A stretch of 64,000 nucleotides of DNA from Allodiplogaster sudhausi (lineage: Eukaryota; Nematoda; Chromadorea; Rhabditida; Diplogasteridae), in assembly GCA_945643635.1 (NCBI GenBank), contig CALZFC010000006.1, forward strand, positions 6,236,001 through 6,300,000, in the 5' to 3' direction. The first letter of the stretch is position 1. Each line of letters begins with the position of its first letter. This document shows, piece after piece, positions 1 through 10,322 of this stretch. The notes below the pieces were generated by a model. That model was given only the letters and a program-made list of their open reading frames with translations, searched no databases and had not been told where the DNA came from. The position numbers and the translations under genes were made by a program.

Positions 1-1349
1 TTGCATATTCAAATCTGAATTACGAACATGTTTTCTTGCCTGAATACCCTATATAATTAAGAAAATCTGATTAGATTCTTCGTGGGGCTGAAGAGAGTCC
101 GCGTTGTAATTAGCTCGAAGAAGGAATCGTGAGAACGACCACCTTCACGAACGCCGAGTTCGTGAAGGTGGTCGAATATCTTTGTGAATCCACTATACAT
201 ATATCCAGGTTGAAATATGAACGATAGAAAACATTGGTCCTAGAAAATTTTGCATGTATCATTTAAGGAATTCCGGTGGCCTTTTCAGCTGAAGAGTTAA
301 AATTGTTCCTTTCTAATAAATGTGCGCTCCGATTTATGCACTATGCTTTTAATGATAACGACTTTAAAGAATCATTTCAACCTAGAGAGAAAAATTGCCG
401 AAAACAAGTCCCGTGTATTTTAAAATTGCACATTCCATGTAGAATTCCGTGATGACGGTTTTCAGGGAATGTGAAGATCAATGAAATATGTATGTCCAGA
501 TGTATTTAAAAAAAACACCCATGAACACCTTAAGATTCGTATTGAATGAGGCAGCACGTTGAGTTGGCGTGAAAACTCCAGATGGGAATGCGAATAGCGT
601 CATGTGACAGAGAACAATAGACTTTTAGCATTGCCGAATAATAACAAAAAATCAGGGTTTTCATGCACGTTGAATTGGCGGGGAAACTCCGGAACATCCC
701 TTACACACTTTCTCAATATTAACTTTTACAATCACTATACTGAAATTTTGTCAACTTTTTCGAACATGATCTCCCCGTTTCTTCATTCATTTTCCTTGCT
801 TATGGTTAAGATCCTTCACGCTCTCCCTCTCTTGTGTCAGATTTAGAGAGTGAAAATAAAAAAAATCGGTGTATCTGAATAACATGAGAACTCACAATCA
901 AGGAGCGTGTATTTTGGACATTTCAACTATGATCTCTCAAATTAGGTATATATAGATCTGAAAGTGGCAATGATGAGACATTTCAAACTGAAAAGAAAAC
1001 GTTGTTAACACATCCTTTTTAACTTACTGATTTTTGTCCATTTACAAGCTGACAACATACGTCTCCTCGTTCCCTCCTTGACTTAAATATTCCGAAAACA
1101 ACGGTAATATTCAAAGTCATGTATTTTTCCTTGAACTAGAGTTGTCATATCTATTTCACATCTTTCTCTAATGGTAAGAAATGGCACCAAAACGAATAAA
1201 ATTTTTCTTTTATATACATATTTGTGCTGTAACAGCGAAATGTAAGTTTCATGATAAATAGCCCATCTGCTAGAATAAGTCGTGGAATGCGCTGGTCTTC
1301 TTCCTCGGAGGAGAGCCTTGACGATGGCGACAGCACCATCCACTTTACA
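1..1349. other. Upstream non-coding DNA, no gene recognised
   Basis: No exon with codon-like composition and matching splice sites was found here. The stretch is AT-rich and contains one perfect hairpin (listed separately). It precedes the start codon of the receptor gene, so it should hold that gene's promoter, but I see no motif I can name. A short open frame at 604-846 has no recognisable content. Confidence 0.5.
136..174. repeat. Perfect 17-bp inverted repeat (hairpin)
   Basis: CGACCACCTTCACGAAC at 136-152 is exactly complementary to 158-174, with the 5-nt loop GCCGA. The stem is GC-richer than its surroundings. It could be a remnant of a palindromic MITE or a structured RNA element. Confidence 0.8.
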
Positions 1350-3927
1350 ATGGAAACGCCGACCATTGTCGTATCTGGTAAACCTCCCACTCACAGTAAC
1401 CTCTGACAGGTTATTTTATGTTTTAATTTTTGAATATTTGTTCAATTACAGCTGTTATTGGCGCCCTCGCTATTCCGTCGATTCTTCTCTACATTCGCTT
1501 GCTCTTTATTCTTATTCGCAAACGACATCTCTCATTTTACTCTTCGTTTTTCTTCCGCATTTCAGTTTCACAAGTTCGAATTGATTGGCCGATTCTCTCA
1601 AAACAAAATGTAGATAGTTTTATTTTCAGACAGATAATTCTTCTTAAAATTTGGTTATTATTACGTTGCTACATAATAAATGGTTTTCTTGTTCCTAGGG
1701 TTTCATCGATGTCATCTACTTTTCTCTCTACGCCATCATTCAATTCTTGTACAACTTTCCGGTTGCTTGGCCTCTCCTGATCTCCACGAACAACACAATT
1801 ATACCCAAGCTCATTAATATGTACGTGAGGACAGGGTTTCCATCGGACATCCAAAGACAAAAGCAGAACCTTGCAGCTTTACCTACTTCTTCCTATTCGC
1901 CCAGTGTTTGGGCATTCTAGTGATTTCTGTACATCGTTGCTGCTGCATTCTCATGCCGTGCTCTCGGATTGTCAAGGTAAGAGTTAAAGGACATCTAAGG
2001 CGAATAAATGGTGTCTTGTTCGCTCCATTTGGTCAGGTTGAGCTAGAAACTTTAATTGCAAGCGTCCCGAAGTCACAAAAATCCCCCAGCCCTGAGGAAA
2101 TTGACAGTATTCTCTACTTTAGATTAGCGAATATTTAATTTCCCCGCCATTTTCAAAAAAATTTGGCAGAGCAACATTGAGGCCGACGAGACAAATTGGG
2201 TCCTGCACTTGAAAAGCATGCATATTGTGCGCGCAACCAACATTGACCGGGTTTTGCTTAACACGTAGGCTCACGTGCCAGTTGTCAAACCACAAGTTTT
2301 TTTGTGGAAAGAGGCGACCATTTCTGTGGATTCTTTACACCCTACTTTAAAAAAATTGTCACGGACTTCGCGGTAGGAGTTTTTACCGTAAAGTATCCTT
2401 TAAGAATTTCATCAATAAATGATGTAACTGATCATACAAATTGAGATTCTGGATACAGTGCCTCGCTCGGTGTTGCTTCTTCCACATCTTCTTATCCCGT
2501 TCCTTCTCATTTCCGAAATGCTTTTCGTTCAAGACCCGATTGTATTCGAACTGGAGGAAAGAACTAATTCTCTGACGCGGGAAACTAACGTTGCGGACCT
2601 TAAAGTAAGTCCTCCTTGTGATAAGACTCGAATTTAAACAGATAAATAAGCCTGTCAATGTTGTATTTCACCATGAACATTAACCATTGTTCTACCTCAT
2701 TGTTTTCCATGACAGTACAATTCCATCTTCGTGATGGTGGTTGTTTTGTTCGTTGCCATTACATCTGCTCTCTCCTATGTTCTCATCGCGTGGGCTCTTT
2801 TCAATCGAAAACATACAAAATTGTCAGTTTATCTTGTCAGCTTTCTGAGACAGAGAAGAGAGAATTAGTATTACATTCAAATCCTTTCGAGTTCGAAAGA
2901 CCCTTGATTAGAGCTTAAAGGAGATCTAAAGCGAATAAATAGTGTCTTGTTTTTTTCGCCTTATTTCGTCGGGCTGAGCTAGAAAAGTCGTTTGCAAGTG
3001 TTCCGAAGTCACAAAAATCTCTCTGCTGTGAGGAAATTAGGAGTATTTTCTACTTTGAATTCACGAATATTTATATTCGCGCCATTTTCAAAAAAAATTT
3101 GATAGGGCTACGCCGTGGCCGACAGGGCCATTAAGCTGCTGCGCGTAAATCGCTTACATAAGGTGCGCGCAACCAACATTGGCCGGGTTTTGCTTAACAC
3201 GTAGGCAGACTTGTCCGTGATTCAAACCACAAGTTTCTGTGGAGAGAGGCGAAGAGCAGTAGCACTTTCTCTACACCGTACTTTTTAACAATCTGTCAGG
3301 AAATTCGTGTTAGGAGTTTTTCCCTTATGGTCTCCTTTAACATCCAAGATCCAAGAATCCGATCATTATGACGTACACTCAGGATAGAACATGAGCATAC
3401 ATATCTATTTATAATAACTGCAGGAGCGAACAAAAATTAGCCTGTTAGCCTTATAAAAGCTTGTTACAGGGGTGCAAAAAAGACGTCTTCCCCTCCAGAG
3501 GTTCCTCTGCTCATCACTGGCTTCGCAATGTTCATTACTCTTTGCACCATCGCTGTCTACTTTACGCTACGATTCATTTTTAGTAACGCCGTAGATGTCA
3601 GTCCAAATACATCTCTCGAATGCTTAGGAGAATGCATTTCTGTCTATATTTGCGGAAAATTTAAGTATTCTCTAATTATATCGCTTTCTTATTTCCTCCA
3701 GTCTGCATAAATTTAAATTTATTTCAGTAATGTGAGTAGTACAAAGTAATACAAAGTAACATAAGAAAGACAAGTCAATATATTCGCAGGACCTCTCCAT
3801 TCTCCTCCTCCGAATGTCGTATCCGATTTGTTCGTTTATGATTTCCTTCGTCAATCCATGGATGCTTCTTCTCACTTCTGCAAGGACACGTCGAAGTATT
3901 CTGCGATTTCGATGTTTCAAGAGTTAG
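1350..3927 (+). CDS. Srg-like nematode seven-transmembrane chemoreceptor
   Basis: Model: exons 1350-1377, 1452-1573, 1699-1820, 1877-1976, 2446-2604, 2716-2822, 3470-3596 and 3790-3927; phases agree throughout and give 300 aa. It starts at METPTIVVS, a short extracellular N-terminus. TM1 is VIGALAIPSILLYIRLLFI (residues 11-29), followed by RKRHLSFYSSFFF; TM2 is in exon 3 (VIYFSLYAIIQFLY); TM3 in exon 4 (FAQCLGILVISVHRCC, standing where the family has a LNRF-like motif); TM4 in exon 5; TM5 in exon 6; TM6 in exon 7; TM7 in exon 8 (SFMISFVNPWMLLLTSARTR). The NPW-LLLTS end is the clearest family mark. Srg proteins are nematode-specific GPCRs expressed mainly in sensory neurons. Donors at 1574 (gttcga) and 2823 (gtcagt) and the acceptor ttgag at 2445 are weak and were chosen by frame. 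Introns 4 and 6 each carry a TTAA-flanked MITE. Subfamily (Srg versus a close class) is inferred from memory of the family. Confidence 0.82.
1988..2399. mobile_element. TTAA-flanked MITE, copy 1 (intron 4 of the receptor)
   Basis: It is flanked by TTAA at 1984-1987 and 2400-2403 and is clearly related to the copies at 2919-3336 and 43597-44035. Shared internal blocks include GCGAATAAATGGTGTCTTG, AGTCACAAAAATCCC and GCGCGCAACCAACATTG. The terminal repeats here are eroded (AGGACATC against GGATACTT). There is no coding capacity. The TTAA duplication is the piggyBac-type signature; superfamily is inferred from that alone. Confidence 0.75.
2919..3336. mobile_element. TTAA-flanked MITE, copy 2 (intron 6 of the receptor)
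   Basis: TTAA lies at 2915-2918 and 3337-3340. Short terminal inverted repeats start AGGAGATC on the left and read AGGAGACC as the complement of the right end. It aligns over its length with copies 1 and 3. Non-autonomous, with no ORF of its own. Confidence 0.8.
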
Positions 3928-4634
3928 ACACTCTTCGTTTATCACAATTACTTCACTCTCAAAGTTTCTTATCTACAGAACTGGGAGGAATGTGGTCGTA
4001 TACGAGCTCGAGCCTCTCACCTTTGCTATTTGTCACTGCTGTGAAACCGGCCAACGCTAACAATTGGCCCCAAACTATTATTAGTTCGACAACTTGAAGA
4101 TGATATACATTTTTTTTAATTTTAATTTTCCCGCGCTTATCGCACTTTGTTGTTGACTCACTGATCTTTTCATTTCAAATGTCTCCGTGACACTCTGTTA
4201 CATTCGACGATCGAGACATAACTCTGCATGGATGAAGATAAAAAGGGAAATGATAAACAATGCCCGAATCAATTTACACGAGTTTGAGAGAATTTACAAT
4301 ACGAGAGTGTGAGAGATTTTTAGATTGTACGAATGAAGAGAAAAAAAAGAGAGTTGAGGGTTGAGAGAAGCTGAGTGATCGAAGCTATTATGGAGATCCA
4401 CGATGTCTCTTGTCAAATTGTTTTTGAAAAAAAAATAGAATTTCGAATATTCCCTCTTGCCTGACAACGAGAGTTCAGAGATATTCGAAATCTATTCGAC
4501 GAGAGCATTCGCCCGGTATATACATAGCTCACTTCATAACCTCGGGGAAGCCGAGACCATTAAATAATATCTTGTTAAATGCACATAATATACCTCCTTG
4601 TTTAATAATACCACGTGCTACCTAGAGATCGGAG
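3928..4634. other. 3' flank of the receptor gene, nothing recognised
   Basis: AT-rich DNA following the receptor stop codon. No exon, repeat copy or terminator-like site could be assigned. The 3' UTR and poly(A) site must lie near its start. Confidence 0.45.
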
Positions 4635-4770
4635 GCTCTCACCACTCACAATCTATATCTGAAACATTCGCGGATTAGAACCACATGTCTCTGATAGCGA
4701 GACTTTCAGCTTTGCACTTAAATTGACATTGGCCAACTTCCAGTTGTCTCGTTTTCTTTCTCATCTTTTT
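4635..4770 (-). repeat. tRNA-like dispersed repeat, copy 1
   Basis: On the minus strand it contains an A-box-like AGTTGGCCAATG, then a stem GTCTC/GAGAC with a 7-nt loop, then GTGGTTCTAATCCGC, which resembles a T arm with a pol III B box (GGTTCNAATCC). The same block recurs about ten times up to 17.0 kb. Homology extends upstream on the minus strand to about 4850. Confidence 0.7.
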
Positions 4771-4927
4771 CATTAAAAAATAAATATGTTTAAATAAAAA
4801 TTTCTCTCTATCGAATTCGTCATCTCAAATTCATCGGATTTTTCAATCTGAATAATTCAGATTACACCATATCTGTGATAAATATAGTCCAGAAACGGTA
4901 ACATAGCTGTAGTTACGACACTCAAAT

Positions 4928-4995
4928 TCCCTTCGTGGGAACACTGATTGTGAGAGAGAAGAGAGAAAGAAGAGAGAGTGACGAGAGAGAGAGAA

Positions 4996-5026
<31 letters not shown>

Positions 5027-5040
5027 ATAGGTGCTGGAGA
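4928..5040. repeat. (GA)n-rich microsatellite
   Basis: Nearly uninterrupted GA/GAAA repeats on the plus strand. Open frames through it on either strand are low-complexity translations and are not genes. A (CT)n tract follows at 5200-5285 in the opposite orientation. Confidence 0.9.
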
Positions 5041-5199
5041 GAATAGCTTGGATAACCGTGTAATGGGTGGCAGGTCGAAGAGAGAAAGGTCAAAAATATT
5101 CTGAAACGAAATGATGAGATTTGTTAAGAAGAAACGGGAAAAGGCCCCACTCATCGGCACCGGACGCAGGCATCTTCTCCATTTTTTTTTCTCATTCAC

Positions 5200-5285
5200 T
5201 CTCTCTCTGCTCACTCTCTCACTCATTCTCTCCCACTCTCCATCTCTCTCTCTCTCTTTCTTTCTCTCTTTCTCTCTCTCTCGGT
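5200..5285. repeat. (CT)n-rich microsatellite
   Basis: CT repeats on the plus strand, about 160 bp after the GA array, so the pair forms an imperfect inverted arrangement of simple repeats. Confidence 0.9.
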
Positions 5286-5484
5286 CCCTCATCTTAAACT
5301 GATAGTTAAGAGAGATTCACCGGCCATAAATCTTCTTGCATTCAGTCGATGATGGTTTTTAGTGAGTGAGGATATCTGCACACAATGACACCAGTCTACC
5401 TCTTACTTTCGGATCAAATGGTATTCCCCCGCTTGGAAACAACCAAAAAATATTGGGGCATGCAAATATGCACTTACCGGAGAT

Positions 5485-5560
5485 TGGACTCGCTCACCAT
5501 CTACATACATATATTTGAGTGATTCGCGGCTTAGAACGACAGGTTTCTCTCAATCTGCTT
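5485..5560 (-). repeat. tRNA-like dispersed repeat, copy 2 (degenerate)
   Basis: Retains CACCATCTACATACATA followed by TTCGCGGCTTAGAACGAC on the plus strand, matching the core of the family with several substitutions. The paired arms are disrupted. Confidence 0.55.
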
Positions 5561-5747
5561 CACTGGCGCACACATCAAAAATGTTTTCATAAATCTCTTG
5601 TATTCAGTAGGACTTCCCACATCAAAGCCAAGCATTCCAACCTTGAACGGAAGTCCTCTCTTTTCCTTCTATTTAGCTACCGCTTTTATGCCTTCTTCGC
5701 TCGAAGAATTGTCTCTCATGTAATTTTGGGTGAAGGTTCCTTTTTTT

Positions 5748-5750
<3 letters not shown>

Positions 5751-5788
<38 letters not shown>
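5751..5788. repeat. (GA)n microsatellite
   Basis: Perfect GA repeat on the plus strand. Confidence 0.95.
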
Positions 5789-5790
<2 letters not shown>

Positions 5791-5949
5791 TGAAATGACA
5801 GGGACAAAGAACGAAAGAGAGAAAGACGTTCGGCCCATTACTTCAATAATTGCCATTATCTCCGTTCAATTATTTCTTCTTTCTTTTCGTTTTCTCTCTC
5901 CTATCCTGCCATCCTCTCATTGTCAGTTCACTCTCTAACTTTATAATCT

Positions 5950-6125
5950 TGTGCACACAGAGAAGAAAGTTACCGCGGTGGTAACAATTGTGGGGAGCAA
6001 TTTGTTAACAAATCGCCACGGAGCAATATTGTTACGCCCTGCGAACTTTTACTTGTTACATTTAAAAGTTTCCAGCGCGGTAACAAGTGAAAGGAACAAA
6101 TTGCTCCCACCCATGGAACAGAAAT
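5950..6125. repeat. Short inverted-repeat element (MITE-like)
   Basis: GTGGGGAGCAATTTGTTA on the left is complementary, with one indel, to AACAAATTGCTCCCAC on the right. The outer flank TGTGCACACAGAGAAGAAAG resembles, in complement, the end of the element near 7600-7755 (TTTTCTGTGTGTGTGCAT). Probably a non-autonomous transposon copy; ends are not precisely fixed. Confidence 0.4.
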
Positions 6126-6545
6126 GTTCGCTAGTGCTAGCCCCGGCTAGGCAGCCCGCTCGCTTGATTTATTTTTTGCTTTCTTGCTTGCATATCCCCA
6201 ATAAGAATTCAGTGTTGAGTGTCAATAAAATTTTGCAAGTTTGACACGTGTTAAATCCATTTTAATGGGGTTAATTCAATCACAGGAAATCACCGTAAAA
6301 CAAACAGAAACAGCAGCAAAAAGAGGTCTACTTGGAACACATGTAAGTGGCAATGAAAAAAATGAACTCGTAAAAGTGGGAAAGGCGATTTGAGGAGGGG
6401 AATAGTATTCTATTGAAACTCTATATGCTATCGCTACTATTTTCAATCTCAAGAACATAATGGGTTGACAATCATGAAGAAAGAACTCGTAATGATGAGA
6501 ACTGAATGAGCAGCACCTATCATTAGATAACAAAGGAAAGGAATT

Positions 6546-6730
6546 CTACTTGTGCTTAGCTCCGCATATCTTGCGGTGAAGTCTGGCCGCCTCTCCAGAC
6601 AGAGCAATGTCAACGCCGGCGAGATGTGCGAGGAGAGTCACCTCGGACTTGACTGGGCCAGCGAGCTCCAAATTGAACACCCAGAACGCGGAGAGGTAGG
6701 CGAGCAGCGCGTACGCAAAAGAACCGTCTA
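6546..6730 (-). CDS. Terminal exon of an unidentified membrane protein (partial)
   Basis: An open, GC-rich minus-strand segment of 60 codons ends in TAG. It opens after attctgcaag and reads DGSFAYALLAYLSAFWVF (a membrane-like segment), then about 35 polar and mixed residues including SEVTLLAHLAGVDIALSG, ending ICGAKHK. Base composition resembles the exons of the two well-supported GC-rich genes nearby. Upstream exons should lie above 6730; a short AMEGIDST reading near 7000-7032 is possible but unproved. I do not recognise the family. It could also be an orphan exon of a pseudogene. Confidence 0.45.
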
Positions 6731-7024
6731 CTTGCAGAATGAGAAATCAGTCATGTTCTTTAATTAAACTTCTGAATTAAATGTATCCCAAGTAAATGTT
6801 TTGTGCTGAACAACAAGAAAACGTGAACGAAGTAGTAATGATTTGACGATGGGAAAAATATAATGTACTAATATCATGAAATATCCGAAATAATGTTGAG
6901 AAAATAAATGAACAAATCCAAAAGGTTAATGGGACAAATATTTTGTAATAAGATTTAAATGAATATAAAAGAATCAAACCGTAGAATCGATTCCTTCCAT
7001 GGCGATCGTGAACTTGTCCGTGAC

Positions 7025-7028
<4 letters not shown>

Positions 7029-7061
<33 letters not shown>

Positions 7062-7072
7062 TCTCTCTCTCG
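7029..7072. repeat. (CT)n microsatellite
   Basis: CT repeats on the plus strand. The plus-strand frames across it are not considered coding. Confidence 0.9.
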
Positions 7073-7599
7073 TTCCATCCTTCTATCTCTGGCTCTACGC
7101 CGAATTCCACAGTCAGTACAAACATTTGGCAGCAGATTATTTTCTTGTATTTGTCTTCACTATAGCTTTTTCATTGTTGAAAACTATCACCCGGTGGTTT
7201 TATTAACCGTAAAAGTTACAAAAGTCTATCTATCAAGTGCTAAAACAATATGTCCGCGATATCGTGAGGAAAATGAAATAGATTATTTAAATGCAAGGTA
7301 TAAAAAACCAACTAGATGCAAGCGAGTGCGCAGCCAAGTAACTGCTAGGTGCCCGTCTTGGACAAGTGAGCGTCGGCGTCGTCTTGCTAAAGTAGTCTCG
7401 CCTGCTAGCTTTTCTCGAGACGACGAAAACTGAATCAAAGCGAAAGAAAATTGCAAAGCAAACGTTAAATTGACATGTAATACAAATGCAAACAACAATG
7501 TATTCCAAAAAATTCATGAACTGCATGTTTGACCTTATTTCTGCGCCGTTGAACTAGAGTTCGAAATTTTCATTGAACGGACTGGTTAAAAATCGGAAC

Positions 7600-7755
7600 A
7601 ATTGTAACTTTTCGAAGTTCGAGCACGGTGACGAACAAATTGTTACATGAGTGGGAACATGAGCCCCGCGAACTTTTAATGTCCGAACTTTTTTTGTAAC
7701 AATAGCGACCGAACTTTCAATGTCCGAACTTTTATTTTCTGTGTGTGTGCATCCT
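7600..7755. repeat. MITE-like repeat with GTCCGAACTTT modules
   Basis: Contains the module CAATGTCCGAACTTTTA twice (near 7680 and 7715), GTTACA and TTGTTAC blocks in opposite orientation, and an end TTTTCTGTGTGTGTGCAT. The module reappears near 16485 (GCTTTCAATGTCCGAACC followed by TTCTCTGTGT). Related to the element at 5950-6125. Confidence 0.4.
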
Positions 7756-7834
7756 CTTGCGTTGATAATTATAGCATCGCTTACTAATAAGTATTTAGAA
7801 CTCACGAAGGAATAATAGCAATCTGAGATTGAAA

Positions 7835-7915
7835 TCAGTCCCCATTTATATCTGACTGATTCGTAAATTAGAACCACATATTTCTGATAATGAGATCTGG
7901 GCGTCTTCACTGGCA
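7835..7915 (-). repeat. tRNA-like dispersed repeat, copy 3
   Basis: Plus-strand core TCTGACTGATTCGTAAATTAG then AACCACATATTTCTGATAATGAG. The B-box half is intact and the stem of the first arm has one mismatch. The A-box-side homology appears separately at about 8230-8430, so the copy seems split by roughly 300 bp of other DNA. Confidence 0.6.
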
Positions 7916-8049
7916 CGGACCTCCAGCAGCGCTAATAAAGTTTGGTCATCGTGGGCTGCTACAAGGCGGGAAAAACGTGTTTTGAAAAAAATTGCGCGAA
8001 AATTTGATTTTGTTTTTGAATTCGCGGTATCATGATATAATTACGATAG

Positions 8050-8130
8050 GACCACATTAAGCATAGTGGCAATTTGCCAACTATTTGTCATCTTGCGTAA
8101 TGGCAATTTGCCAACAGTTTGTCATCCTAA
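8050..8130. repeat. Two tandem copies of a 36-bp unit
   Basis: TGGCAATTTGCCAAC followed by a TTTGTCATC block occurs twice, starting near 8067 and 8102. Each unit includes the palindrome TTGGCAAATTGCCA in complement form. Confidence 0.6.
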
Positions 8131-8434
8131 ATCCCAAAACCACCGGCGTCCTAAATTCCAAAATGGTTGCGTTGCGGTCGCGTGCGGTCGTCACCTTTTC
8201 GCACTGAGCTTGATTAGCGTTTTTTACTTAGCGCTGGAGGGCCGTGACTGGTGCATGCATTTAAATTGACCACTATCGACTGCCAATTGTCTCGTTATTT
8301 TTGCTCATCTTCATTTCACAATTGTTAGCTAAAAAACCGTGTCACTTTGTTTTTAAATACAAACTTTTATCAATAGCCCCGGGAGAACATTCAAATTCAT
8401 CGGGAATTTACCGACCATTTTAGAAGGCATCTTA

Positions 8435-8504
8435 CAATTAGTCAGCAATCCACAGCTGTATTTAGGCTAACAATGATCAGCGCTCTATTTAATTCACTTA
8501 CATA
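8435..8504 (+). repeat. GA-tailed dispersed repeat, left part (split by MITE)
   Basis: AATCCACAGCTGTATTTAG then GCGCTCTATTTAATTCAC matches blocks at 12625-12690, 17125-17210 and 17295-17370. In those copies the block continues into GAGAAACACTGA and a GA array. Here it is interrupted by the 460-bp MITE and resumes at about 8970 (GCGAGAAAAACTGA). Confidence 0.6.
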
Positions 8505-8964
8505 CAGTACCGCCCAACATTTCTAGTACATATATTAATTATATTAATTATATTAATATAAATAATTTCAATTAATTTTTCAGCGCTCATTGCGCATTTC
8601 AACGTAGTTTTCTGTGTAAACTAGACTAATTCGATGCAGATAAATACGTTGGTAACATTAGTTTCTCAATGAAAGTAGACGCTGACGTGAAAATTCATGT
8701 TTTATCCCAAAATTATTTGAAATATGCAGCGCAATTGCGCTGCATCTTTCTAATGGATTTCGGATTAAACATGCATTTTCTTGTCAGTGTCTACTTTCTT
8801 TGAGAAACTAATGTTTCCAACGTATTTATCTGCATCGAATTAGTCTAGTTTGTACAGAAAACTACGTTGAAATGCTTCATGAGCGCTGAAAAATCAATTG
8901 AAATTATTTATATTAATATAATTAATATAATTAATATATGTACCAGAAATGTTGGGCGGTACTG
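8505..8964. mobile_element. Palindromic Tc1/mariner-type MITE
   Basis: The element is flanked by TA at 8503-8504 and 8965-8966 and begins CAGTACCGCCCAACATTTCT, with the complementary end AGAAATGTTGGGCGGTACTG. Nearly the whole 460 bp is one long inverted repeat with arms of about 210 bp that differ by scattered substitutions. CAGT ends with TA duplication are typical of Tc1/mariner elements. There is no transposase ORF, so it is non-autonomous. Confidence 0.88.
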
Positions 8965-9265
8965 TATGTACATTAGCGAGAAAAACTGATTGTGAGTCGC
9001 CTTCTCTACTTCTTTTTTCTTCGATCCCCTCTCATCCTCCCTTCCTCCCAGCCTCTCCATCTCGCTCTCTCTTCTTTCCATGTTTTCTACTCTCTTGTAA
9101 AAAATCCGAGCATGACAACATCCAGAGAGTGTGCGCGTATTTGAAAGAGCGGAATAAAATTAGAAAAATAGAAATAACGAGAGATACATCTAAAATATAT
9201 GTATGTAAGTACATCACACTTTAAAATGCTCCCCAATTTGTTATAAGCTTGAAAGTTAAAAGAAT

Positions 9266-9445
9266 TTAATGAAGCGCATTAATATACTTTTTTATCACTT
9301 TTGTCCGATTATCGTTCTTGAAGATGTGTGTCAGAGCCAAAATAAATTCTTGGCTCCAGAAATCCACAGAACCCCTCGTGTTCTTGTAGGCGTGAGATAC
9401 ACAATACTTTCTGAGCTTCACGCGCGATTGAGTTCTATATGAGCG
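9266..9445 (-). CDS. Possible terminal exon, unidentified (partial)
   Basis: The minus-strand open frame includes LRKYCVSHAYKNTRGSVDF, then WSQEFILALTHIFKND, ending in VIKKYINALH and a stop. The composition looks protein-like and not simple-repeat, and no competing plus-strand frame is better. No upstream exon or clear acceptor was established, so it may be an orphan or decayed exon. No family recognised. Confidence 0.28.
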   Translation of the reverse strand, partial: RSYRTQSRVKLRKYCVSHAYKNTRGSVDFWSQEFILALTHIFKNDNRTKVIKKYINALH

Positions 9446-9881
9446 AGCCTTCCCAGCACTGCTTTTCAATTATTTTTCATTATTAAAATTTTTTGACTTT
9501 GACGGGGTTTTTGCTTTGAAAACCCGATGATTCGTAAAATGTTGTTTTATGCCAGACTCTACTCTTGACAAATCGCGTAGCATCCTTAATTGTTATGCGG
9601 TACCGCATACCTAGTCTATCAATTATTGAAAATCTCCACGTGTATCATTTTAAATGGTCTCGCGGAAATGTATTCGAAGGATTCCAAATATGCTGATTTG
9701 CGAATGCGCAGAATGTGTGAGTTTCCTCTTTGAGCACAAGCATGTGTTTTAATAATAATAATAAAACATTTCGACCAGTTTCTTTATCCCTTGAAGATTT
9801 GATACGAATAAAAAAATGAAGGTTCTCTATTCAACAAGCAAACAAATTCGTGCTATGAAAAATATCGAGATAGTTTGATTA

Positions 9882-10319
9882 CCGTATTTTCTCTATTAGT
9901 ATCCCCGGGGCTACTATTTTTTAATACCCTTAGAGGGAGGGACACTATATATTAGAGGGAGGCGTTCTACTAGAGAGAGTGGTGCTATTTTTCAGTTGGT
10001 AAACATTTGCTAACATCATTTTATCCTCAAAAAAAGAGGAATCATTGCTCGACTTGAATGGAATCATCACTGGCATATCCGTCAAATTGCAATCAGTTCA
10101 TTGGGAAGAGCATCCCATGCTTCCAAGATTCATTGGAGAGACGTTTCGAGCCGAGATGTCCCCCTAATGAAACTATTAAAGGGGGGGGGGTAGTATTGGA
10201 ATGGGGGGGGGGGGGTTTAACTAGAGGGAGGGGTTATGTTATTCAATGACATTATCAAAGAGGAATTATTAGAGGTAGGGTTCTAATAAGATAGGAGGGT
10301 ACTAATAGAGAAAATACGG
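9882..10319. mobile_element. TA-flanked MITE with CCGTATTTTCTC ends, copy 1
   Basis: Terminal inverted repeats CCGTATTTTCTCTATTAGTA on the left and its complement on the right, flanked by TA at 9880-9881 and 10320-10321. The interior is rich in GGGAGGGG/TACTAGAGGG motifs. A second copy with the same ends lies at 37113-37473. It sits one base after the stop codon of the minus-strand gene at 10323-12143. The small plus-strand frame at 10058-10249 lies inside it and is not a gene. Confidence 0.85.
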
Positions 10320-10322
10320 TAT

